DNA of 64,000 nt from Sva-07 sp963716235. GTDB lineage: Bacteria; Actinomycetota; Acidimicrobiia; Acidimicrobiales; Ilumatobacteraceae. The notes below the pieces were generated by a model that was given only the letters and a program-made list of their open reading frames with translations, had not been told where the DNA came from and searched no databases. The stretch lies in contig CAVQTE010000029.1 in the NCBI GenBank assembly GCA_963716235.1, forward strand, positions 1 to 64,000, read 5' to 3'. Below, piece after piece: positions 12,801 through 25,673 of this stretch (position 1 is the first letter of the stretch; the number at the start of each line of letters is the position of its first letter). Made by a program: the position numbers and the translations under genes.

Positions 12801-15800
12801 GACCAGTGCACCGGCTGCGCGCGACACGGCGTTCGTCGAGACGCCGGAGACGACGGTCGACAAGTTCGTCACCAGCTGGATCGAGGAAACGAACAACAAC
12901 AGGTCTTCGCCCGCGCCAACCTTGCCCGGCCAGATCGTCGGCGACAGCGCACAGGCCGTCGTCGGCGAGTACGTCACCTACCGCTACTTCGTCGACATTC
13001 CCGCGCAGACGACCGTCTTCAATGGCGACCTCACGGACCAGCTCCCCACGCCCGACAACGGCGGGTTCGTGATCGTGCCTGCCCCTCCGATCCCCTCCGG
13101 AGCGCCGGCCGGCTCCGGCAGGTTCTATGCCGTCGCCGGCACGGGCGTACCCGCTGAGCTGCCGGCCGGAGTGACGTTCGATCCGCTCACCGGCACCATC
13201 GACTTCGGCGCCGAGTACACGAACGATTCGGCCACCACGCAGCGCTTCGAGGCGATCGTCTCAGCTCGCGTCGTGAGCACGGCCCTCCCAGTGACGGCCG
13301 AACCGACCCGGAGGAACACCGCGAGCTTCGTGTCGACGACACCGTCCGGCCCGCCGCTGACCGCAGTCACCGCAGTCGCTGACGTGCAGATCCGCCAGCC
13401 GGTTCCGTCGCTCGTCAAGGGGGTCACCGGAGCTGGTCCGAACAACGTCGTGCGAGCGGGTGACACGCTCACCTACACACTCACAGCATCAAATGGGTCG
13501 GGCCGCCCCCCGCTGCACGACTCGTGGATCGTCGACTGCGTCCCCGACGGTCTGGAGAGCGTGACCCTTCTCGACCCCATCGCGACCGACATCGGACCCG
13601 TGGCCGGCGATCCGGCGACGAACGGATGTGCGTCCGGCGAGACGTATCTGGCGTTCTTCGTAGGGTCGATCGACGGTGGGGCATCGGCGAGTCGCAGCTA
13701 CACGGCGGTGGTGTCGATCCAGTCGGTCGGTGGCCAGCAGTACGTCAACGACGCCGAACTCACCGGTAGTTCGCTCGTCGACAACAAGCCCACTCCGCAA
13801 ACGCCGGACAATCCGGACGAACCGCGTACAGCGCAACGGACACCGAGACGGTCGCCGTGTTGGGTGCCGCTCTCATGAAAACCGTGGATCCTGGTGTAGC
13901 GACCATCGGTGAGACCGTCGGGTTCACGCTGCGGACTGCGATCCCGGCCAACACCAACTTCTACCAGGCCGCTGCCGTCGACCGCCTCCCGATCGGGTAC
14001 GAGTTCATCTCCAGTGTCACGCCGACCGTCACGTGCACCACGGTCGAGCCGACTCCGCAGCCGTGTGCGATCAGCCTGGTCGACGTGCTCGGTCCCGTCG
14101 ATGATCCGGACCCGGCACCACCGTCGTCGCGATTGACAGGTTTCTACTTCGGCGACATCCTCTCGAACCCCGTCGCCCGGCTGGTGACGCTCACCTACGC
14201 CGCCCGAGTTCGCAACATCACCGGCAACTCCGACGGCGGCGCCAACGACCCACTCGTCAATACCGCCCGGAACCGTTGGGATCTCTTCGACAAGCCCGAG
14301 ACCGCGCGTCCGACCACGCCGCTCTATCCGTGGCAGGCGTCGGGCACTCCGGACTCGGCGAGCGTCGACATCATCGAACCGCGGTTGACCATCCGGAAGA
14401 CCACGCCGGACACCTCGATCGAGCCCGGCCAGGAGTTCGTGTACACCATCTTGGTGAGCAACGCAGGCACGAGCACGGCGTTCAACACTGTGGTCACCGA
14501 CACGCTCCCGTCGGGTATCGACCTCGTTCCGAGCGCAACTTCACCTGATCAGGCCGGCGTCGTGGCCGGCAAGACGATCACCTGGAACATCCCGAGCACC
14601 AGCCTCGATCCGGGCGAGCCGGTGACCCTCACCTATCGCGCCCGTCTCGCCCCGTCGTCCGGCATCAGTGCGTCCACGCCGTCGATCAACTTCCGGAACA
14701 ACGCCAGCGTCACCAGATACACGAGCCTGGCAGATGGAACTGATCCCAACGGCCGTGTGTACACCGGACCGGTTTCCCGGGTCACGGTGGCGCCCCGGTT
14801 CCCGGTGCTCACGACCACGAAGACGCTCGAGTCGCCCGACCCGGCCTACATCGGCGATCCGGTCACGTGGCAGATCGTCACCAGGAACAACTCGCCGAGC
14901 GGCGGCGCCAGGGCCTTCGAGACCACGATCCGGGATGTCCTCCCGCCGAACTGGACGTTCGACTCGACGACCTCGATCGTGCGCAACCCCGGGAATGTCG
15001 CGGTCACGCCGACCTCGTTCAGCGAGACGCCCGATCTTGCGGGCGACCGGCTCACGTGGACCCTCGCCACGCTCGCGCCGGGACAGACCTACACCGTCCG
15101 TTTCACGGCGACACCGGAGCCGGGGGTCGCGGCGACGCCGCTGCCGGCGACGTTCACCAACCGCACGACCTCGGTGGCCAAAGACGGATCGGGCGCAACG
15201 GGCAACGCCACCGCTCAGTACTTCGCAGAGTCGTCGGACACCGCCGACATCCACCGGGTCGATCTGGAGATCACGAAGGCGAGCACCGGCCCTGCGGTCG
15301 CCGGTGAGAGCTTTTCGTGGGACATCGTCGTGCGCAACCTCGGTCCGAGCACCGCGGTCGGACCCTTCGTCGTGACCGACGCTATTCCGACACTGCCAGC
15401 AGGCGTGACCTTCGAATCGGCGAGCGGGACGGGATGGACCTGCACGCCTGCGACCGGCCCAGCGACACCGCCGACCACCGGCGACGTCACGTGCCAGCGA
15501 AACGCGGCGGACACACTTGCAGCGGGCGCGCAGTTCGAGGCGATCACGTTCACGATGCGCATCCCGTCTGACACGCCCGACGGCACGCTGATCTCCAACA
15601 CCGCAACGGTCGGTGGGCAGCGCACCTATGAGGCGCCGACCGACCTGGCCAACAACACCGCCACCGACACCGACACGATCATCACCCGAGCTGATCTTCG
15701 CCTCGTCAAGTCGGTCGTCGACCCGCCCGGTCTGGTCGCCGGCACCAGCTCCACGTACAACCTCGCGATCACCAACCTGGGCCCGTCCACCTCCAGAGCG

Positions 15801-18800
15801 ACGCTTGCACAGCCGATCGTGGTGCGCGACAGCCTGCCGGCAACCGTGTCGTACGTCAGCGCCACCGACATCGCTGCGACCCCGACGTTCACGTGCAGCC
15901 ATGACAACGCGCCGACCGGCGGCATCGTGACGTGTACGCGCACGACCGACATGTTGTTGAACGCCACGTCGAACATCCGCATCGTGGTGGCCGTGCCGAG
16001 CGGCCTGACCGGCAACTTGACCAACACCGGCACGGTCACACCGCAGATCACCACGGATCCAACCCCCGGGAACAACACCTCGACGATCACGAGCCCGATC
16101 GTCGAGCGCGCCGACCTCGGCATCACCAAGACTGCGCTTGGCCCGAACGTGCCCGGCGAGCCGACGACCTACCGGCTGCGGGTGACGAACAATGGCCCTG
16201 GCGACGCAACGGTCCGCATTCAGGACACGCTGCCCCCAGGGCTCACGTTCCGGTCTTCGTCGAATGTGAGCGGCAACTGGAACTGCGTGGCGTCGACGGT
16301 GCCCGACCCGGTGCCCGGCTTCCGCTGTGACCTCGTCGGCAAGCTCACGTTCACCACGCCGACGCCCAACTTCGTCGAGGTCGACGTCCTCGTCGACACC
16401 GCTGCGAGCGTGACAGGCACGGTCATCAACACGGCGACGGTCTCGACGACGGCACAGGACACGAACCCGAACAACAACACCGCAACGGCGCCGCTCACGT
16501 TCATCGGCGTCGCCGATGTCGCACTCACCAAGTCGTCGTCGGGCACGGCGGTGCCCGGCGGGCCGATCACGTGGACGATCAATGTCGCCAACCTCGGACC
16601 CTCCGACTCCCAGGGCCCTGTTCGCGTCGAGGACTCGTTGCCCGCCGGCATCATCGGTCCGGTGACCGCGGGCGGCGCCGGGTGGAGCTGCTCCACCGAC
16701 GTCGCGCTGAAGGTGACTTGCATGAAGGCGGCGGCGCTCGCCGCAGGGGCGAACTCGAACATCACGCTCACCGCCGTCATCGACCCCACCAGTGGCGGGC
16801 CGAACTCGATCGTCAACTCGGCGACCGTGTTCCCGACCAGCCTCGAGAGCAACAACCCGAGTGACCCGAAGACGGCCAACAACACCGACAGCGACGTTGT
16901 CACGCTCAGTCAGCCGGCCGTGACCCTCACCAAGGCGGTGAGCAACGCGACGCCGCAGCCGGGCGACGTGTTCACCTACACAATGACGCTGACCAACGCG
17001 GTCGGGGCGGCCCCGGCCTACAACATGAAGGTCTCCGACGTCGTGCCCACGGGCGTCGTCTGGGTCAGCGGCGGCGCGCTCACAGCGGGCACCGTCAACT
17101 GGACGGTCCCCGGCCCGCTCGCCGGTGGCGCCAGCACGACGGTGTCGTTCGTAGCGAGGCTCGCTGCGAGCACCGGCATCGACTCCAGCGTGATCGCCAA
17201 CAACGCCACGCTCGACAGCTTCGAGAGCGTGGCGACCGGTGGGCGAACGTATCCGGGCAACAGCGATGTGGCGGACATCACGCCGGTGTTCCCGAAGCTG
17301 ATCGCCGCAAAGGTGGCGCTCGGGGCGAACCCCACGTACATCGACGATGAGTTCGCCTGGCAGATCACGATCACCAACACCGGTGGCGGCACAGCGGCCA
17401 AGGTCGATGTGACTGACCTGCTGCCGCGCAACTGGACCTATGTCACCGGCTCGACCACCATCACGACGCCAAGCGGTGTGACCACACCCAACCCAACGAC
17501 GCCGATCCCGGACCTGAACCCCGATCCCAACGACGTCGAGCCGAAGCTCACCTGGCTGAACGTCGGTGCGTTGTCGCCGGGTCAATCGCTGACCGTTGCG
17601 TTCCGGGCTGTGCCGACACCTGAGGTCGCCGACAACCCGGGTGTCGGGAGCGGCCAGCCACACACCAACCAAGCGAGCGCTGCCACCACCGACAACGCCG
17701 GATTCGCCGGCAACAAGACCGGTGACTACGTCAGCAACGAGGCCACGGCCGACGCGTTCATCGACGCCGCCGACCTCGAGATCCGCAAGCTCAACGCGGC
17801 GACACCGGCAATCGCCGGCCAGAACTACAGCTGGACCCTCAAGGTCCGCAACCTCGGCGACGACCCGGCCGTGGGTCCCTTCACAGTCGTCGACACGTTG
17901 CCGACGATCACGCCGGTACCGCTCACGTTCGTGTCGGCGACGGGAACCGGGTGGGCCTGCACGCAAGCGGCTGGCGCCGTCACCTGCACCAGAGCTGGCT
18001 CGCTGCCTGCTCCGGCGTCCACCGACGATCCGGCTGCAGCGTTCCCCGACATCACCGTCACCGTGGCGATCCCCTCCGACTACCTGTCGGCCGCGGGCAT
18101 GACCAATACCTCGACGATCGTCGGGCGTACGTACGACCCCGACCTCGACAACAACACCGCCACGGCAGTGACCCCGGTCAGCGGGCTCGCCGACCTGGCC
18201 ATCGCCAAACGGCACACGACGACCACCGTGACCGCAGGCTCCAACATCATCTACCAACTCGACGTGACCAACAACGGCCCGTCGACGTCACGCGCAGCGA
18301 TCACCGTTGTCGACACGTTGCCACCGAACACCACTTTCGTCAGCGCATCGAACACCGCCGCCGGCGACGCCTGGAACTGCGTGAACGGAGTTCCGTCGGT
18401 CGGCAAGGTCACCTGTACCCTCACTGGCGACATCCTCACCACTGCACCGGCCGAGTCGATCGTGATCACCGTGAGGCTGGGATCGAATGCGCCGCCGACT
18501 GTGCCCGTGGTGAACACCGCCCAGGTGATCCCCGGCTCCACACCCGAAGGTGCCACCAACCCGAACGACCCCGACGACCCGAAGATCAAGAACAACACCG
18601 CCACCGACAGCGTTCTGCCCGCCACCTCGGCCGACCTGGTGATGGACAAGAGCACCGTCGGAACGCTGGTGCCGGGTTCGGTCGGCGTGTATCGCCTGCG
18701 CGTCGACAACATCGGACCGTCGGACGCCAACGCGCCGACGATCACCGACACGCTGCCGGACGGCTTGACCTTCGCCGGATACACGAGCAACCCGGCTGCG

Positions 18801-21800
18801 GTCATCGGCGCAGCGCCTGGTGTGTGGACCTGTGCGGTGACGTCGGCCGACCTGCGGACCTTCTCGTGCACGCTCGACCGAGCCCTCGTCACGCCGGGCT
18901 TCAGCGTCGTCGACGTGAACGTGAACATCGTCTCGACACTCGTGGGTCCGATCGTCAACACCTCCACGGTGACCTCGACGACGCTTGACCCCATCACCGG
19001 CAACAACACCGACTCCGACAACTCCACCTTCACGACGCTCGCCGACCTGGCCATCGCGAAGACCGGACCGACCACACCAATCGTCGCCGGGGCCACCTTC
19101 GACTGGACGCTGACGGTCACCAACAACGGCCCGTCGGTGTCACGTGCCCCGATTCGGGTGTTCGACGCCCTGCCCGACTCCGTCGTGTTGGTCACCGACG
19201 TCGCCACGATCCCCGCTCCGTGGAGTTGCACCTCAGCGCCGGCGACGTTGCCCGGCTTCTCGACGAACATCACCTGCACGCTCATCGGCGACCTCGCCGC
19301 CCCGGCCGCCGCCCCCGCCAACGTGGCGCCGCCGATCACGTTCGCGGTGCGGGCACTGCCGGCCGCCGGCCCAGCGGTGATCACCAACCGCTCGTTCGTC
19401 CAGGGCGCGACCACCGAGCCGAACACGCCGGAAGCCCGGGCCAACAACTCGTCGAACCACGACGTGACGTTGGAGGATCTCACCGACCTGCAGATCGTCA
19501 AGACGCCCGACACTCAGACGGTCACCGCGGGCGAGGACGCTACGTTCACACTGGCCGTCACGAACAACGGCCTGTCGACTGCCGACAACGTGATCGTCAC
19601 CGACCCATTGCCCTCGGGCATGACGATCGCGCTGCCGTTCACGGCGACCGGCTGGGACTGTTCACTGTCGACCACGGTGCTCGTCGACTGCCGCCGGGCC
19701 ACGCTCGATCCCGGCCCGCCCGTGTCAATCACCGTCATCGCGACGGTCGGCTCGGGCGTAGCTCCGAGCCCACCCGCGTTGACCAACGTCGCCACCGTGA
19801 CGACATCGACGCCGGAAGAAGTCACCGGGAACAACACCGATGACGCCATCGTGAACGTGCAGACCGACGCCGACCTCGGCATCACCAAGACACACCCGAT
19901 CACGCCCGGCCCCGTGCTTGCCGGCACCCAGGTCGAGTTCGAGATGGTCGTCACCAACGCCGGCCCGAGCGATGCGTCCGCTGACGTCACCGTCACCGAC
20001 ACGTTGCCCGCCGGATTCAGCTACCTGTCGGTTCGTGGCCCGTGGACGTGCGCACCACGCCTGGCCAACCGTCAAGTCATTGTCTGCACCAAACTCGGTG
20101 GGGGGCTGGTAGCGGGCGCGACCGCCGAGTCGCTGTTCATGCTGACCCAGATCGATCCGACGATGGACGCCGGCACCTACCGCAACACCGCTGTCGTCGA
20201 CTCGCCGACACCCGACACCGTTTCCGGCAACGACACGGCCACCGACGACGTGAACATCGGCAACCAGGCCGACCTGAAGATCGTCAAATCGCACGACGAC
20301 GACCTCGTGCGCATCGGCGAGAACCTCGTGTTCACGCTGGCGGTGTCGAACGCCGGCCCGTCGGAGGCTCGCGGCGTGTTCGTCACCGACACCCTGCCAG
20401 CAGGCCTGACGCTCGTGAGTGTCGTCGGCGCCGACGACCCATCCACGTGGGACTGTTCGGCTACCACCGGCCAGCAGGTCGACTGCACCCTGACCGGGCC
20501 GCTCGCGGCCGACACCGACGCCGAGAAGATCTTGGTCACCGCGCTCGTCGAACCCGAGGTGTTCCCGACGATCTCCAACACGGCGGTCGTGTCGAGCACC
20601 ACTCCCGAACCGGATCCCGATCCGAATCCGAACACCTCGACCGACGTGGTGAACGTGCCGCGACTCGTCGACCTCTTCATCACCAAGACCCACGCCGAAC
20701 CCGTAAAGGTCGGTCAACCGATCGTGTACACCTTGACGGTCGGCAACAACGGTCCGATCGACGATGACGCCGTCGTCACGGTCACCGATCCGATCCCGTT
20801 CGGTCTGCGGGTCACTGATGCGACCTCCGACATCGCCGATTGTTCGATCACCGGTGGAGTTGTCACCTGCACCAAGGACGATGGCCTGGCGTTGGACGAG
20901 ACGTTCGAGATCACCGTGACGGCTGATGTGCTGCCCGGCGCCTATCCGTCAGTCACGAACAAGGCCACGGTGTCGTCGCCCACCGACGACAAGGATCTGA
21001 CGAACAACACCGCCTCCGACCCGGCCGTGGTGCCACCGCTCGTCGACCTCGCGATCACCAAGACGCACGCCGGAGCAGTCCAGGTGGGTGGGCAGATGAC
21101 CTACACCGTAACCGTGAGGAACAACGGTCCAACGCCCGACCCGGGGCCGGTCCGCATGCTCGACACGTTGCCGGGCTCGCTGACGCCGGTGTCGGCAACC
21201 GCCGACGGCATGGCATGTGACATCACTGGCCAGACCGTCACCTGTCAGGCACTCGCCCCGCTCGCCGTCAACGCACAATTAATGATCACGATCGTCGTCG
21301 ACGTCGGCCCGGGTGCGTTCCCGTCGGTGTCGAACACCGCCATCGTCACGACGCCGGGCTGTTCGATCGGCCCGGCTGCGACCGCCGACACGGCATGCCC
21401 TGACACCGATCTCCGTAACAACACTGCGACCGACGTTGCTCCAGTGGCCCCGCTGATCCTGCTGCAACTCACCAAGACGCTCGCTTCGCAGGAGGGTCTC
21501 AATGCCACCTGGAACTTCGGCGTCCGCAACGTCGGGAAGAACGCGACGATCCAGCCGATCGTGCTCACCGATGCGCTGCCTGCCGGGCTCGTCTATGTCT
21601 CAGCACAGGGTGACGGATGGGCATGTACGAATGCTGCGAACGTCGTGACCTGCACGTACCCCGCCGTAGTGGCAGCAGGTGCTACCGCATCACCGCTGCA
21701 GATCGTGACATTGGTGACGGCGAGCGCTGGCAGCCAGGTCGTCAACGTGGCAACCGTGAACGGTGGCGGCCCCGAGGTGCCCTCAGTGACCGACAATGCG

Positions 21801-21965
21801 CAGGTCACCGCACCTCCCGGGGGCACATTGCCGAAAACCGGCGGCGGTGGCGGACGCGTGCTGATCCAGACTGCTCCGCTGCTGGTGTTCCTCGGCCTCG
21901 TGCTCACGATGATGTCACACGGTCGGCGCCGTCGCGTCGCCGTGGCCCGCCCAATGCGATCCTGA
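9876..21965 (+). CDS. Giant secreted DUF11-repeat surface protein with LPKTG sortase anchor (three frameshifts)
   Basis: Read across three frameshifts this is about 4,030 residues. A GTG start at 9876 begins a signal peptide (NRWWSIVVAIVCSTLVVVP, cleavage probably after AIAQ). I count about 26 DUF11-type Ig-like repeats, each with a start such as ADLxITKT, a middle YxLxVTNxGPS and an end VTDTLPAG, spaced roughly 110-190 residues. The C-terminus is LPKTGGGGG, a hydrophobic segment (TAPLLVFLGLVLTMM) and HGRRRR, a textbook sortase signal, so the protein should be covalently bound to the cell wall. Frame breaks: before 11171, at a G5 run 11395-11399, and near 13820. Repeat continuity across all three argues for one gene with sequencing errors. 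The later repeats are more regular than the first eight. Proteins of this kind are assumed to be adhesins or wall-coat fibres; no sortase is in the window. Confidence 0.85.
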
Positions 21966-21974
21966 AGAACTGCC

Positions 21975-22887
21975 TCACGCGAGCTGCGACGTCACCTCTG
22001 ACTGCAACTCGCCGTACTTCGCGAAGCGCTCCTCGGCGGTGCCACCGAGCGTGAAATCGGGGATGATCAACTCGTCGAAGCCCAGCTCGACGTAACGACC
22101 CAGCTCGTCGACCAACTGGTCGTTCGACCCGATGATCGAGCGTTCGCCCATGTCGCCTCCCTTGATGTTGGCGGCGAACTCGGGGTTGTCGGTGACGAAG
22201 ACGAGAGCTTGAGCCGACTTCCACATCGTGTCCGGATCACGCCCGACCTGCTCGCAGGCGGCCAGCAACTTGTCGAGGGCGCCGCCGGCCATTGCCGGAG
22301 CGCCCCACGTGTTCCACTCGTCGGCGTGGCGGGCGGTGATGCGCAACATGCGTGGGCTACCCGTGCCGACGAGGATCGGGAGCGGTGATTGCACCGGCTT
22401 CGGGTCCGCGGGCGCGTCGGTGATGTCGTAGAAGTCGCCGTGGAAGTCGGTCCGGTCGTTGCCGAGCAGCGAGCGGATGACCTGGATCGCCTCATCGAAC
22501 CGCGAGACCCGAGGCCCCGGTTCCTCCAGGTCGATGCCGTACGCCTTGTGTTCGTTGATCTGCCAGCCGGCGCCGATCCCGAGGACCATGCGACCGTTCG
22601 AGACGTGGTCGATCGAGGCCGCTCGGTTGGCGAGCACGGCGGGGTGGTGGACAGAAGTGGGAGCGACGAGCGACCCGAGCCGGATGCGTTCGGTGACAGC
22701 GGCGATCGCCGGGAGGATCGCCCAGCACTCGTGCACGTCGCCCGGCTCGATCGTCTCGCTGCCGGTGTTCGGCATGTAGTGGTCGGCGAACCACATGCCG
22801 AACCAGCCCTCGGCATCGACCATGCGCGGCGAGGTCGAGGATCTCGCCGGTTGGTCGGGCAGGGTTGGGCCACACGGAGAACTTCAT
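21975..22887 (-). CDS. LLM-class flavin-dependent (F420-type) oxidoreductase, one frameshift
   Basis: A luciferase-like TIM-barrel enzyme; relatives use F420 or FMN to reduce or oxidise small organic substrates. The body (282 residues) shows EGWFGMWFADHYMPN, RIRLGSLVAPTSVHHPAVLA, MVLGIGAGWQINEHKAYGID and PILVGTGSPRMLRITARHAD, all standard for the family. The true N-terminus, MKFSVWPNPARPTGEILDLA, lies in another frame from ATG 22887; a one-base deletion near 22824-22829 separates the two. It ends 9 bases from the convergent DUF11 gene and begins only 23 bases from the divergent methyltransferase. The substrate cannot be told. Confidence 0.88.
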
Positions 22888-22910
22888 GCGGCGACCGTAG
22901 CCTCCTCGCC

Positions 22911-23633
22911 GTGACCGACGACTTGTGGGAAGCCCATGCCGATTGGTGGATCGAGGGATTCACCGAGGGCGCCGACCCCGAGTACGTCGAGCAGATCCTG
23001 CCGATGGCGCTCGACGAACTGTCGGGCTTCGGCCGAGTACTCGACGTCGGTTGCGGTGACGGCCAGATCAGCCGGCTCCTCGCCACCACGGGCGTCGGCG
23101 TCGTGGGCATCGATCCGACGTGGAACCAGATCCGCATCGCACGTGAACGTGATGGGGGAGCGGCGTACGTGCGATCGGGTGCGGCCGAGTTGCCGTTCGC
23201 CGATGCGAGCTTCGATGCCGCTGTGGCGTGTCTCGTGTTCGAACACATCGACGATGTCGATGCCGCCATCGCCGAGGTGGCACGGGTGGTTCGGCCCGGT
23301 GGCCGGTTCTCGTTCTTCCTCAACCATCCGTTGCTGCAGACGCCTGGGAGTTACTGGATCGACGACCACACGGTCGATCCGCCCGAGCAGTACTGGCGTG
23401 TCGGGCCGTATCTGGCCGAACAGAGTTTCGTCGAACAGGTCGAGCACGGCGTGTTCATCCGGTTCGTGCATCGACCGTTGTCGCGTTACCTCAATGCGCT
23501 GGCGGACCACGGCCTGGTGCTCGAGCACATGATCGAGCCGGTGCCACCCGACGGCTTCCTCGCCCACGCCGAGGAGTACGCCGAAGCCGCCGCCATTCCC
23601 CGCCTCCTCTACCTCCGCCTCCGCCGCACCTGA
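22911..23633 (+). CDS. Class I SAM-dependent methyltransferase
   Basis: A 240-residue protein with the SAM-binding motif I VLDVGCGDGQISRLLA near residue 45, an acidic motif II around VVGIDPTW, the post-motif LPFADASFDAAVACLVFEHI and ARVVRPGGRFSFFL, the usual layout of the Methyltransf_11 family. The second half (YWIDDHTVDPPEQYWRVGPY) is longer and likely binds the substrate, which is unknown. The GTG at 22911 is chosen because translation begins directly with the conserved DLWEAHADWW. Its promoter must lie in the 23 bases before it or inside the divergent oxidoreductase gene. Confidence 0.85.
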   Translation: MTDDLWEAHADWWIEGFTEGADPEYVEQILPMALDELSGFGRVLDVGCGDGQISRLLATTGVGVVGIDPTWNQIRIARERDGGAAYVRSGAAELPFADASFDAAVACLVFEHIDDVDAAIAEVARVVRPGGRFSFFLNHPLLQTPGSYWIDDHTVDPPEQYWRVGPYLAEQSFVEQVEHGVFIRFVHRPLSRYLNALADHGLVLEHMIEPVPPDGFLAHAEEYAEAAAIPRLLYLRLRRT

Positions 23634-23644
23634 CCCACACAACC

Positions 23645-23694
23645 CCGAGCGATGAGCGAGCGGCCGCCATGTGGGCCCTTCGCTCATCGCTCGG
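23645..23694. terminator. Terminator hairpin, ATGAGCG-type copy 3
   Basis: A perfect 15-bp stem: CCGAGCGATGAGCGA (23645-23659) with its complement at 23680-23694, enclosing a 20-base loop with its own GGCC pairing. It starts 11 bases after the methyltransferase stop and ends about 30 bases before rapZ, so it separates the two transcription units. Confidence 0.65.
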
Positions 23695-23725
23695 GTGGGT
23701 TGGGGTGGGTCGGTAGGGTGACGGG

Positions 23726-24572
23726 GTGGCCGACATCGTGCTGATCACCGGGTTGTCGGGGGCCGGGCGCTCGGGTGTGGCCGATGTACTCGAGGATCTC
23801 GGGTGGTTCGTCGTCGACAACCTGCCGACGGCGTTGATCGGCACGATCGTCGAGCTCGCCGCCAAGCCCACGAGTGACATCGAACGACTCGCGCTGGTGG
23901 CCGGTCGCCAACATGCCGAGGTGCTCACCAAGGTCGGCGAGCTGCGAGCCGCCGGCCACGACCTGCGCATGGTGTTCCTGGACGCATCCACGCCTGAGCT
24001 GGTTCGTCGTTACGACGCGACTCGTCGCCGCCATCCGCTCGCCGACGAGACCGACGGCCTGGTGGAGTCGATCGAACTCGAACGATCGATGCTGGAACCG
24101 GTGCGCGCCGCCGCCGACCTCGTGATCGACACGAGCGACCTGAACGTGCATCAGCTCAAGGAGCGCATCGGCCACGCCTTCGACACCGCGACGGGGTCAC
24201 GGCTCCAAGTGGCAGTGGAGAGCTTCGGGTTCAAGCACGGCCTGGCGCTCGATGCGGACATCGTGATGGACGTGCGGTTCCTGCCGAACCCGCACTGGGA
24301 GGACGATCTGCGGCCATTGACCGGCCACGACCCCAAGGTGCGCGACTTCGTGTTGGAGACCGCTGCGGGTTCCGCGTTCGTCGACCAGTTCGACGCGCTG
24401 CTCGGCGACGCTCGTGCCTCAATACCAGGCCGAGGGACGCAGCTACCTGACGGTGGCAGTTGGCTGTACCGGCGGCCGCCACCGGTCGGTCGCCGTCGCC
24501 GAGGAGTTGGCGGCCCGCCTGCGTCAGCGTGGCGTGGCGGTTCGTGCCTCCCATCGTGACGTCTCGCGCTGA
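23726..24572 (+). CDS. rapZ: RNase adapter / nucleotide-binding protein RapZ, one frameshift
   Basis: RapZ (YvcJ) is a P-loop protein; in Escherichia coli it senses glucosamine-6-phosphate and steers RNase E to a small RNA, while in actinobacteria its target is unknown. The N-terminal Walker A is ITGLSGAGRS (Arg for the usual Lys, as in many actinobacteria), followed by LEDLGWFVVDNLP and a Walker B-like LRMVFLDAS. The C-terminal domain begins with VESFGFKHGLALDADIVMDV. The final motif VAVGCTGGRHRSVAVAEEL is present but in another frame; a one-base error near 24410 splits it, and the real stop is the TGA at 24570. Normally yvcK and whiA follow; here gap comes next, 84 bases on. Confidence 0.88.
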
Positions 24573-24656
24573 GTCGTTTCCGGCCGGGGATCGGCAGCGA
24601 ACTACAGTTGCAGTCGGACAACGTCGTTTCCCCCACCTGCCAGGAGGCACCCAGTC

Positions 24657-25668
24657 ATGACGATCAGAGTCGGCATCAACGGTTTCGGACGCATCGGACG
24701 CAACTTCTTCCGCGCCGCCAAGGCGAGCGGGCGCCGATTTCGACTTCGTGGCGGTGAACGACCTCGGGTCGATCGACACGATGGCACACCTCCTCCAGTA
24801 CGACTCGGTACTCGGGCGGTATCCGCAGAAGGTGTCGGCGACGAAGTCGAGCATCAAGGCGGGCAGCGACACACTCCAGGTGCTCAGCGAGCGCAACCCG
24901 GCCGATCTGCCATGGGGTGAACTCGGCGTCGACGTGGTGATCGAGTCGACCGGCTTCTTCAACACCCGTGACGCCGCGAGCGCCCATCTCGACGGTGGCG
25001 CCCCGCTCGTGATCGTGTCGGCGCCGTGCACGAACGCCGACGCCACGTTCGTGTACGGCGTGAACCACAAGGACTTCCGGTTCAGCCAGCACAAGGTGAT
25101 CTCCAATGCCAGCTGCACCACCAACTGCTTCGTGCCGATGGTCAAGGTGCTCGACGACAACTTCGGCGTCGAGCAGGGCCTGATGACCACGATCCACGCC
25201 TACACGGGCGATCAGAACCTCGTCGACGGACCGCACTCCGACCTGCGCCGCGCCCGTGGCGCGGCGATCAACATCGTGCCGACCTCCACGGGCGCGGCCC
25301 GAGCCACCTCGCTCGTGATGGAGTCGATGAAGGGCAAGCTCGACGGCACCGCCCTGCGAGTGCCGATCCCGACGGGCTCGCTCACCGACTTCACCGCGAC
25401 GCTGAAGAAGTCGGCCACGGTCGAGGAGATCAACGCCGCGTTCGCGGCCGCGGCGAAGAAGGAACTCAAGGGTGTGCTCAAGTACACCGAGGATCCGATC
25501 GTGTCGAGCGACATCGTCACCGACCCGCACTCGTGCATGTTCGACGCCGGGCTCACGATGAGCATGGGCAAGCTCGTGAAGATCAACGGCTGGTACGACA
25601 ACGAGTGGGGCTACTCGAACCGCCTCGTCGACCTCACGGCGTTCACCGGCGCCAAGGTCAAGCGCTGA
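24657..25668 (+). CDS. gap: Glyceraldehyde-3-phosphate dehydrogenase, one frameshift
   Basis: Oxidises and phosphorylates glyceraldehyde-3-phosphate to 1,3-bisphosphoglycerate with NAD(P)+. A strong Shine-Dalgarno AGGAGG (24642-24647) precedes ATG 24657. The Rossmann start IRVGINGFGRIGRNFFRA is followed by a frame break at the GGG run 24729-24731 (one extra G), after which VAVNDLGSIDTMAHLLQYDS continues. The catalytic motif SNASCTTNC, then IHAYTGDQNLVDGPH and NIVPTSTGAA, and the final YDNEWGYSNRL are all present. The length is otherwise normal (about 337 residues). Since the gene is usually essential and everything else is intact, the extra G is almost surely a sequencing error. It forms an operon with pgk, 5 bases downstream, and tpiA. 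Confidence 0.95.
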
Positions 25669-25673
25669 CCGCG

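Noticed and set aside
14541..18257. Long open frame of 1,238 codons on the minus strand
   Set aside because: It lies antisense to the DUF11 repeats, is extremely Arg/Gly-rich and repetitive in step with them, and has no recognisable domain; it is a high-GC shadow.
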